Below are positions 8,324 to 16,215 of a stretch of DNA of 17,074 bases, piece by piece (position 1 is the stretch's first letter; each line of letters begins with the position of its first letter). The translations under genes were made by a program, and so were the position numbers. The notes under the pieces were generated by a model. The model did not search any database. It was not told where the DNA came from and was given only the letters and a program-made list of their open reading frames with translations. The stretch comes from Thalassiosira profunda (taxonomy: Eukaryota > Bacillariophyta > Thalassiosirophyceae > Thalassiosirales > Thalassiosiraceae): positions 1 to 17,074 of the forward strand of contig JALLAP010001349.1 of the NCBI GenBank assembly GCA_036939355.1, in the 5' to 3' direction.

Positions 8324-8789
8324 GGTGGTGCTGTAGGGGCGGAGGCTGGTCTACGGGCGGGTGGGGTGCAGGTGAATGAGGAGGTGCGCCGTGGCGGAGT
8401 GGGCGAGTCTTCCGAATCTTTGTGGCTTTGCGCTTTGCGTTGGGGCGGGCGCTTTCTGGCGGGTGATTCTCGTTGCGATGATAGCATCAAGGGGTGTTTT
8501 GCGGGGATTGCTTTTTATGCTGCAAACCTGCCCGCCACCCGCTTGCAAAAGCAATGCGAAGCAAGAGAGCTTCGAGCAAGAGAGCGTTGCAAGCGAGCAA
8601 GAGGCCTTGGCATCACACCGAACGTAGAAATGACGGTGATTGACACATCTCATCGCAGGCACAGATGATGTAAACACTCTTTAGCATTATTTCGTTATCT
8701 GTTCATGTGAGTGGGTCTGCTGCTACGCGTTCAACGTGCGGGTAGCTCTGCGGCTGCTTCTCTCACAGGCGTCTCATCAATGTTCTCAA
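8324..8789. other. intergenic region upstream of the SPPL gene
   Basis: These 466 bases lie between two minus-strand genes and should contain the SPPL promoter and the 3' UTR of the OB-fold gene. I see no coding signal. A small imperfect direct repeat is present: AGCAAGAGAGC at 8560-8570 and 8575-8585, with AGCAAGAGGC at 8596-8605. Confidence 0.4.
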
Positions 8790-10671
8790 TCACTCCTGGT
8801 TTTCCGCGTTGTACTTATCGTCAACTGAGGAGGGCGTCGTCAAAGAAGAGATTGGTCAGACGTCACACGATGACAACGCCTCGAACAACGAGGCAAGCAG
8901 TTTACAACTCACGTCGGCCGGCCTGCGGGGGCCCCGCCGGAGGCGGCTGGGACGAATGCGCCGGCGACATCGGAGGCGAAATAATGGGCGCGTAGGTCGG
9001 AACGCCCATTTGACTGCCCCACGGCTGCTGCCCCGCCCCTCCGGCGCCGCCCCACGCGTTCGGGGCGTGCTGCGGCGACGGCGGATGGGGCTGCATCCCC
9101 GTCGGGGTGGGCGGCGGGAACGATCCCGGTACCGCCGGCGGAGGAAAGCTGGCGGGATATTCGCCCGAGCTCTCGTGGCTTTCCGCGCGGCTGAGGTCCG
9201 GGATGAGCGACGAGTGGGCCATCGGCGGCTGCTGTTGCGGCGCCTGCCCGCCCGGCCCGCCCATCATCTGCCTCTGCGATTCCTGCTGCTGTTGCAACAG
9301 ATGCATCCTCTGGTGAAATTCCTGCATGTGCATCCGCTGCTGCAGCTCGTACTCCTGGTACAGGATGTGCTGCTGTCGCTTGTAGTGGTCGTTGGGGAGG
9401 TAGGGACGGTGGGGCGACCCGGCCGGCGGCTCGCTTCCCGGCTGAGACTGGTAGGAGTACACGCTACTCGCGTCGGTGTACTGCGGGTAGTGCATCTGCT
9501 GCGGGACGAAGGTGGGCGGGCTCCCGCCGGAGCCGCTGCTGTGCTGATGCTGAAGGGTGTACTGGCCGCCGCCGGGAGACATTTGGTAGGATCCGCTGCG
9601 AGGACGGCGCTGCTGTTGGTGACGTTGGTGCTGCCAGCTGTCCTTCTTCTTCGGGTACGTGTAGTGGCCGCCACCCGATCCGCGGCGACCCAGCGGAGTC
9701 CCTCTGCCTTGAGATTCTTTGAAGTACTTCTGGTGTTGCTTCTGCGGTTTGTGGTGGACCGTGGCCACCGGCATTGGGAAGATGGGTCCTTCGGGAATCT
9801 TGGGCGTGGCCACAACGTTCAAATCAACCAGAGAGAAGTTGAGGTCACGGTTCATGCTGCTGGGCGGGTCCGGAGTGCTATCGATGCCATCCTGATCGAT
9901 GTAAACGGAGAAATGCAAAGATGCGCGCATAGGCATTAGAATCACTTTAGACAGAGATGATACTTGCATCACTGGGTAGTCAGACATAAGTACATGAACT
10001 CACCGGATAAACTTGCATCTTGCCCCATTTGCTCACGGCCAGCCTCAGATGCTTTCCCTGATAAAGTTCCATCGTGCAATTCCGAAGCACGATGGCGCCT
10101 CCGTCGTCCGAGACTTGACGCAGCAGGTCGATCTGGTCGTCTCGCGCCCGGAGGGAGATGGAGCCGGACTCGTCGCCCACCTCGACCTCGGCGACGAGCA
10201 CGCGAGAACCGTCGACGCGGAGCTTGTCGACGACTAGTTCCACTTTTCCAACGAGCCTGGATGTGCGCAAGATGCATTGGATGAGACGAGTCATATCAAG
10301 GGCACGACTATGCAAACGAGCCCCTCGCTCGCTCGAGAAACTCACAGACAGAGGTTGAACCCCTCCCGCGGCGGCTGCAGCCGGCTCTGGTGCTGAAACT
10401 TGTGCGGCGGCAGCGGGCCCCGAATCGGTCCGCTGGGAAGGACGCTCAGGGGCGACGTCGCCCACGCGTTGGGCTTCGGCGGCGTCCCCTCGGCGGCGTC
10501 GCCTTCGACGGCGGGCGCGTCCTTCTTCAGGTGTGCGAGCTCGCTCGTCAGCCGCGGAAGGTCGACGTCGTACTGAGAACGGACGAGCTTGTCGACGTTG
10601 ACGTAGGTGGCCCTGCGGAGAGGGACGGCGCCCCCGGCGGGGACGGGAGGAGCGGCTGCGGCGGTCGCCAT
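8790..10671 (-). CDS. OB-fold nucleic-acid-binding protein with Q/H/P-rich tail
   Basis: Four exons: 10671-10346, 10256-10004, 9891-8913, 8824-8790. Introns are 89, 112 and 88 bp, all GT..AG with GTGAGT donors, and phases are consistent; 530 aa. An OB-fold lies at about 101-193: VGDESGSISLRARDD, RNCTMELYQGK and LRLAVSKWGKM match the plant At4g28440 family (related to SOSS-B/hSSB single-strand DNA-binding proteins). DLNFSLVDLNVV after exon 3 begins continues that similarity. The 100 residues before it are Pro/Ala-rich. The C-terminal 320 residues are low complexity: Gly/Ser/His, then a Gln/Met/His-rich helix (KRQQHILYQEYELQQRM onward), then Pro-rich. A 38-nt alternative first intron (acceptor before 10307) was rejected because the 89-nt one restores the first OB strand. 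ATG 10671 was chosen; an upstream open frame exists. ssDNA or RNA binding is inferred. Confidence 0.78.
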
Positions 10672-11072
10672 GGCTGAAATAAGGGCTGGGAGGGCCGAGG
10701 CTGCGAGCGAGCAGGGGACGACTTGCAAAAAAGTTCTTTCAAAACCAAGATTCTCACTACGAAGGTATAGCGCCAAATTATGTACTAGTTCCTCTATGAC
10801 AAGCAACTCTGCAAGGATATCCTCAAAATTCACTTCAAGTAGTCACGTGTACTATCAAAATTCACGTGAGTTGACGGTGCCGCCCTTTTCATTCAGCATT
10901 CGTGCCGCCTCCGAGCTCCGAGCCTCCGAGCCTCGCTCGATCGTCCCACGATCACTGACCTCCCCGTCGAGAGGAGCGGAGACTTCATAGCGGAGGCGGA
11001 AATGGCGAGCGCAGAGGTACAGTGGACAGCTGCGTCAGTCGCTCTTCTGTCTTTCTGGCCGCGCGGGTTGCA
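10672..11072. promoter_or_regulatory. divergent promoter region with two CACGTG boxes
   Basis: These 401 bases separate divergent start codons (OB-fold gene on minus, Cys-rich repeat gene on plus). Two perfect CACGTG boxes (10844-10849 and 10863-10868) lie 19 bp apart. An 11-bp direct repeat, TCAAAATTCAC, occurs at 10823-10833 and 10855-10865 and runs into the second box. CACGTG is the core site of bHLH and some bZIP factors. No gene was identified here. Confidence 0.45.
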
Positions 11073-12712
11073 ATGATGATCATCCTTCCCAATCGACGAT
11101 GCATCAGCAGATGCATTCTGACGGCGCTGTTCTTCGCGGTGGCGACGAATGGCGATAGATATTGTGGTGTTGATCTTGACGATGCCGAAACTGCGGTGAG
11201 ATTGCATCCACCTCTTCTTTATGCTACTTTCGTTGCGTTGCATTACTAAGCATTTGCAAAATTGCGCACAGTGTTGGCAGCCATGCAAGACATCGGACGA
11301 CTGCTGCTCCTCTTCACAGCGGTGCTACGAGGCGGGATCGTCCTGTCCGAGCTCCGATCTCTCCGGGGCACACCACCACTTCTGCGGCATCAGGTGAGAT
11401 CTTGCCGAGACGCTCCTCTGCATCTTTTCTTAGAATGAGTAATGCATGTACCTATCTCACTTCCTGTCTCCACTTTGCATCTCTTTGCATCTAGTTGGTG
11501 CGATGCCGCATACTCCTGCAACACACCCTGTCCTAATACGGACGAGTGTCCAGCTGGGCAATACTGCTACGCAGGTAAGAAGTTTGGTGTCACGAAAAGC
11601 ATTCTTGCGATGGCACCCCCACTAAACTTGTCCTTCCTCTCTAGATGTTCCATGCGATTCTGATAGCCCCAGAACGCCACCAACTCTCCCTGGTCCTGAC
11701 CCGTCCGCCCCGTTTCAGTTCTGCGGAGGCTCAATGTCCGATGCGAGAGACGCGTGTTGGCAACCATGTCCGCAGGGCGACTCGGACTGCTGCTTAGGAT
11801 TGAACTGCTTTGACACCTCACAATCGTCCCAAGGCACGTGTTCTAGTTCCGACTACTCCGGAACCCAACACTTCTACTGCGGAGCGAGCTGGTGCGGTGC
11901 CGCGTATTCGTGTCAAAATGCTTGTCCGGGAGGGACAAACGAGGAATGCCCGGCAGGACAGTACTGTTATGCCGATGTGCCCTGCAGCTCTACCAGCGGC
12001 GCGCCACCCAATGTACAACCTCCTCCGAGCACATTCAATCAGTATTGCGGAGACACCGCAGAGGACGCTGCGGACCAATGTTGGCAACCGTGCCGCGGTA
12101 AGATACTTTTGCGCACATCTGTGGCATCGCATGGCAGGCTCTCATCCACCCTCTTACAGGCAACGAAGATTGCTGCTTCGACCAAACCTGCTTTTCGACC
12201 GTTGGTACGAAGTGTTCGTATCCTGACACTGTTGGGCCAGACCATTTCTTTTGCGGATCGGACTTCTGTGACGCCTCATTTAGTTGCCATCAGGTACGGC
12301 TGTTAGCTTTCGTGTTTGGATGTGCTAATGTTCAGTCTTACAGACTCATAACCTCGAATCACACAGCCCTGCCCCACTGGGTTCGATGCCGAGTGCCCCT
12401 CGGGAATGCGATGTTTTGCCAATACCCCGGTGAGTGACGAACAAGGTTACACCGAAGAGGGGAATGAGTTGCAATCTCTCTCACAAGTGCACTGGCATAT
12501 CTCCGCAGTGCAACGCGAACCTTCGGTCGATGTCGGCGAACTTTTTGGACTACGGCTTGCCCCTCCGTGCGTTGGAGCTAGCGCAGACGACGGGACAAAC
12601 CGGACAAACTAATGCAGCGCCCAGGAGCGGAAAACGATTGGGATTGATGTGTTTGATTGCCTTGATCGCCGGGAAGCCATTTGGTTGGGGCAGTGCAGAG
12701 CCTTTGTTTTGA
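11073..12712 (+). CDS. secreted protein of three tandem 14-cysteine repeats
   Basis: Seven exons: 11073-11195, 11272-11393, 11495-11574, 11645-12097, 12160-12293, 12367-12429, 12509-12712. Introns are 76, 101, 70, 62, 73 and 79 bp, all GT..AG and phase-consistent; 392 aa. Residues 1-27 form a signal peptide with a basic N-region. Repeats are at about 30-112, 135-222 and 243-326, each with 14 Cys in two halves: CG..xDAxxxCWQPC....DCC....C....C, then H(F/H)FCGxxWCDAxxSCxxPCPxGxxECPxGxxCYADxPC or close variants. Linkers are Pro/Ser-rich. The C-terminal ~65 residues lack Cys except one and contain a short hydrophobic run (LGLMCLIALIAG). Even Cys counts suggest disulfide-bonded extracellular modules. 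Similar Cys-rich modules occur in diatom surface proteins in my memory, but I cannot name the family. A cell-wall or carbohydrate-binding role is speculation. Confidence 0.8.
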
Positions 12713-12852
12713 TTGGTATCGTAATAGACACAAATAATGTACAAATTGTAATTGTTGTGTGGTTTTGTCCCCGGATACACTCTGCGACACATTCTCTGTT
12801 TTGCAGCCCCCCGATACATACACACGTTCTGTTTTCGCCACCCTAGTCAGCA

Positions 12853-13140
12853 TCACGGCGCGGATCTCTTCTTTACCACGTACATGCACCCATCGCCGAG
12901 CGCCATCGCATACGACACCGAGCCAAACCCCACAGTGACCCTCTTCAACCCCTCTCCCTCCAACACCGTCCCGACCTCGAGCATCATCCGGTACGCGATG
13001 CCAACGTCGTGCTCCGTCAGGCTCCCCGTCGGAGGTTGCAAAATAGTTCCATCCGACGCGCGAAGGACGGCGTGGCCAATCTGGCTCGGCACCGCGTCTA
13101 GGTCGATGGTGACCGGCGACGGCTGGACGGCATCTGACAT
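12853..13140 (-). CDS. LAMTOR4: LAMTOR4-like Ragulator subunit (roadblock fold)
   Basis: 95 aa, single exon, from the ATG at 13140 (the frame extends 11 codons upstream but lacks an ATG). The order of conserved features follows human LAMTOR4 (99 aa): VPSQIGHAVLRASDGTIL corresponds to its IPDQLGYLVLSEGAVL, then a Ser/Glu/Asp loop, a helix, GLKRVTVGFG aligned to FKRLSVVFGE, and a final strand MYVVKKRS aligned to VFVVKRQN. Ragulator is a pentamer on the lysosome or vacuole that anchors Rag GTPases and activates TORC1. It converges on the Cys-rich repeat gene (140 bp between stops) and diverges from the GDEL gene. Small size makes similarity by eye uncertain, but length, fold order and ending agree. 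Confidence 0.7.
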   Translation of the reverse strand: MSDAVQPSPVTIDLDAVPSQIGHAVLRASDGTILQPPTGSLTEHDVGIAYRMMLEVGTVLEGEGLKRVTVGFGSVSYAMALGDGCMYVVKKRSAP

Positions 13141-13330
13141 GCTTCTGCGGGCTTGATGGATTGCAAATGCCAACTAAAATCGTTTGCGCTGCAGCCACTT
13201 CGACGGTCCCAGCCACCGTCGGATGGTGGTCGGTAGTTGATGGGGCGGGGCTGGCAAAGAGCGGCGGCACGCACGTGTGGCGGAGCGGAGGGCGGGGGAT
13301 GGTGTTGGTGTGTGTTGGTGTTGCGAGCCT

Positions 13331-13375
13331 GTTGCGAGTTGCGAGTTGCGAGTTGCGAGTTGCGAGTTGCGAGTT
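13331..13375. repeat. heptanucleotide tandem repeat (GTTGCGA)x6
   Basis: Six uninterrupted copies of GTTGCGA plus a trailing GTT. A period of 7 disrupts any reading frame, so it is unlikely to be coding. A related but degenerate series (AAGTTGC/GTGTTGC) lies near 2050-2070, upstream of the sirtuin gene. Confidence 0.95.
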
Positions 13376-13401
13376 CTGGGCTTTGGTTTTGGGTCTCCGT
13401 T

Positions 13402-13422
13402 TTAGAGGGGGATCCCCTCTAA
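13402..13422. repeat. perfect 9-bp inverted repeat
   Basis: TTAGAGGGG and CCCCTCTAA are exact reverse complements separated by GAT. The repeat could form a hairpin or be a dimeric protein site in the promoter region of the acidic GDEL protein. Confidence 0.85.
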
Positions 13423-13636
13423 TCATCATCTAACCTCCCCCCCTAATCCTGTAACAAGTCCTAGGAACTAATAATATTTTTGGAGGGAAACTGAGAATTT
13501 AGCGGGCAAGTTCCCCTCGCCCCCCGTCTCACCTCTCCTTCTGTGTCATCGCGGTCCGCGGTCCGGTGATTGAGCGTCGGTGCACCAACACTCACCAACG
13601 CCCCCGGAGGCTCGCGCACGATATATTATTCACAAG

Positions 13637-14314
13637 ATGTGGGCGAAATCGGCCTTGGTACTCGCATTATGCATTTGCTACGTCCGAGGGGCGTGCGAAA
13701 CCGAAGACGACCTGGACTTTGATGCATGCGATCTCAATGATCTGAAAGACGACGTCCTGAAGGACATTTGCAATCGAATAGGATTGGATATGGAGAACCA
13801 CGTGCTGCCATTTTTATTCGGGGAGGAGGGAGATGCGACCGAAGATGGCGTCGATCCACCTCCTCCAACAAGAACGTACACGCACGGAGATTTTGTCAAG
13901 GGAGCCGAGGAATGCCTCCTGATCGAGGACGAGATGAACCAACTCGAGGAGGACGACCCTGATTACCTCGCACAATTAGAACGGGAGGCGTTGGAAGACG
14001 ATCCCGAAATCGTAGCAGAAATAGTGGCGGATATACTCAAACAGGACCCGACCCTCCTAAAAGAGATGGCAACCAAACTGACGAAAGACGCTCCCGAACA
14101 GGTCGAGCAGGTGCAGGGAATGCTCGGGGAAGGAGACAAGTTGGAGGATCGGCCGGACGTTGTTGGTTACATCGTGGCGGAATTGCTCAGCGAGGATCAA
14201 GATATGGCTTTGCTGGACGAAATCGACGCCGCACTTTCAGAGCACATGGAGGAGCACTGGGGCGACGAGGAAGAGGGGATTGGCGAAACCATTGGAGACG
14301 GAGATGAACTTTGA
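13637..14314 (+). CDS. acidic secretory-pathway protein ending in GDEL
   Basis: 225 aa from the ATG at 13637 (A at -3). Residues 1-18 (MWAKSALVLALCICYVRG) are a signal peptide. The mature protein is strongly acidic and has four Cys (in ACETEDD, DACDLND, DICNRIG and EECLLIE), enough for two disulfides. Several Asp/Glu-rich amphipathic helices are spaced by PEIVAEIVADIL, PTLLKEMATKL and PDVVGYIVAELL, which look like a degenerate ~30-residue repeat. The C-terminus GDGDEL resembles K/H/DDEL ER-retention signals, so a soluble ER-lumen protein is a reasonable inference; calcium buffering or chaperone assistance is only a guess. I do not recognise the family. The stop is 14 bp from the stop of the convergent TCAIM-like gene. 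Confidence 0.75.
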   Translation: MWAKSALVLALCICYVRGACETEDDLDFDACDLNDLKDDVLKDICNRIGLDMENHVLPFLFGEEGDATEDGVDPPPPTRTYTHGDFVKGAEECLLIEDEMNQLEEDDPDYLAQLEREALEDDPEIVAEIVADILKQDPTLLKEMATKLTKDAPEQVEQVQGMLGEGDKLEDRPDVVGYIVAELLSEDQDMALLDEIDAALSEHMEEHWGDEEEGIGETIGDGDEL

Positions 14315-14328
14315 CGATCATTCCATTT

Positions 14329-16101
14329 TCAAGAGCAATCAACTGGTATGACGACCGATCCGTCGTCGCCAAGGTGACATAGGTGTCCGCGGCCCGCAAC
14401 GCTGATGGATTGGCCGGCGAGGTATCCGCGAAGCTGATCCTTTTCAGCTTCATCTTTGCTTAGCAATGCGGACAGACAATCTGCCATCTGGTCGCTCGAT
14501 ACAATTTCACTTTCTTTCCTGACCTTTTGCACGCCAAATTCGTACATGGCTTGAGATACCATTTCCTGGCATCTACTCTCCTGTTCGGATTTCTTTTGCA
14601 CGAGCTCGTTCGCCTTGGTTGTGTATTCTGCCAATAGCTGCCTGATAGCATTTGCTCCCATATTGGCAGATATCTCTAGAGATGCATCCTTTCTCAGCTT
14701 TGGCCGCCGACAGGCCTGTGCAGACTCAACCACGAGTTTTGCTCTAGACGATGCAGCCAAAGATGTCTTATCTCCCTCCGCGCCAGTTCGATGGCAATCC
14801 AGAGCTAGCTGCCTGATGCATCGGTGATAGTCTTCTGGCTCACAGGTGTAACCTTTGACACATTTTATTGCCAAGGCGTCCTCAATCTTTGACAGATTTT
14901 CTTCCAGCTCCTTTTTGTTTCGCTTCAGCGCTCGGATGTCGTCATCGGTCACTGCCATGAGCGTGCCCAGCCATTGTATGTTCGTTCTGGTTGGGTTTAA
15001 GTGGATGTTGCCCCCAAATGCATCAACCTTCACGTCTGAGCCCAGCACAAGCCGGAATGGATAAAAAGACGTGAGCAGTTGTGATTTGTGTTCCTCGTGC
15101 ACGTCAGTCAACCGGGACAGACAGATCGCGAGCGACGCAGAAGACCATCCCAAGCCTGTTCCATCCACAGCTAAGAATTTGTATGCTCTCCTTGCGACCA
15201 GTGCGCCGCAGTGGCGTGGATTCTGTCCAACTTTCGTTGCTTTATTTCGTCAAAGTCCACATTTTGCAAAAAGTGTAGCACGTCCCTATTCAGACTGCTG
15301 GGCTCTGCTGGGAGAGGCTGGCCGTGATGCGCATCAGATCTAAATCCCCACAAAATTTGATCCACATCACTGATCACCGTTGCATTATGCATAACTGGTG
15401 GTTGTTGAGTTTGCTCTCGCATTTCTGCAGGCGGAGGCGGTGCATCGATGGATGCAGCCATCTGCTCAAGAATATGATGCGGGCCTTTGTCGAGCTGCAG
15501 TGTCGAGGACGACAATCGTCCATTGGTCTCGATTGAGAACTGGCAGTTGCCGTATGTTTCCAGATTCACTTGCCTGATACCATTCAGTTTACTGTCGTGC
15601 AGCAATAGGTCGATGAGGGATGAAGGACACACACACGCATAAGAAGCATACAACCAATGCTATCACAAATTCTCACCTCGTCGATGCAATGTATGCCAGA
15701 AAATCACGCTCGGCCATCCGATCCGATAGTGCTTGTACAAGTTTTGCTTGTTGTCTCTTCACTTTGTCTGACTCGCCTCGGAAACGGTCAGGGTGCACCT
15801 GCAGAAGAAAAGCCCGCCTGAGCCTGGACACGTAGACAGAGGCGGCGTTGCCCGCGGGGGCTCTCCTGCCCATCGATGCAGCAGGGAGGGGCCCAGCTAC
15901 CAGCGCCAGTCGCCGCCCGGGGAGGAGAGGTTGGTGAAGAAGGGGCGGGGCGGGCCGCGCTCGCGGGGAGGCGAGAGGCGCACGAACCCGGTGCAAACGT
16001 ACAATACCGGTGTAAGTACGTAGGTACTTACGCAGCCACCCTCCTCTGTTTGACAACAGCTGAGATGCACCTCCAGCATTTAGAGAAAGGCTCGCACGCA
16101 T
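14329..16101 (-). CDS. TCAIM-like protein (DUF4460 + DUF4461), frameshifted
   Basis: Exon 1 is 16101-15677 and exon 2 is 15591-14329, with an 85-bp GT..AG intron (acceptor before 15573 is an in-frame alternative). Exon 1 encodes a J-domain-like stretch, LRRAFLLQVHPDRFRGES then QAKLVQALSDRM, as in DUF4460. Exon 2 encodes a DUF4461-like region: GTGLGWSSASLAICLSRLT, HEEHKSQLL, FRLVLGSDVKVDAFGG, a coiled-coil stretch (about 14880-14960), and a C-terminal GDDGSVVIPVDC. Human TCAIM, a mitochondrial protein, has this domain pair. Arg-rich, acid-poor sequence before the J-like part suits a mitochondrial presequence, but the start is uncertain (15873 is an alternative ATG). At about 15199-15212 the frame shifts: one frame ends ATAAHWSQ then a stop, while another continues as LVARRAYKFLAVDGTG. 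One missing base or two extra would explain it. Confidence 0.65.
16012..16031. repeat. perfect palindromic stem GTAAGTAC-GTAG-GTACTTAC
   Basis: The 8-bp arms are exact reverse complements around a 4-base loop. On either strand the stem presents GTAAGTAC, a near-consensus 5' splice site. It lies in the uncertain 5' end of the TCAIM-like gene, between that gene's J-like exon and the stop of the upstream KXXK gene. Confidence 0.8.
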
Positions 16102-16215
16102 TCACGCAAAGGTAGACCTCTGAAAGGTAGGTTTGGTTTACATATATGCTGAGTTTGCAGTAATGAAAGAAGGAGAGATGATATACAGACCCCGACATTG
16201 TTTGCGCCCCTATTC

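Larger units (their letters stand above)
13141..13636. promoter_or_regulatory. divergent intergenic region with 7-mer repeat and hairpin
   Basis: About 500 bases separate the LAMTOR4-like and GDEL-protein start codons. They contain six perfect copies of GTTGCGA (13331-13372) and a perfect 9-bp inverted repeat, TTAGAGGGG-GAT-CCCCTCTAA (13402-13422). No gene is supported; open frames across it are low complexity and driven by the repeat. Confidence 0.45.

Noticed and set aside
8809..9939. 376-aa plus-strand open frame, Arg/Leu-rich
   Set aside because: It is antisense to the Q/P-rich exon of the OB-fold gene; its composition is explained by the complementary codons and no domain is visible.
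10308..10345. 38-nt intron in the OB-fold gene
   Set aside because: It is in frame with the right dinucleotides, but far shorter than the other introns here; the 89-nt alternative (10257-10345) restores the first OB strand.
12578..13429. 283-aa minus-strand open frame starting in the heptamer array
   Set aside because: Its N-terminal NSQLATRNSQLATRN is just the translated GTTGCGA array, and it overlaps the LAMTOR4-like gene in another frame.
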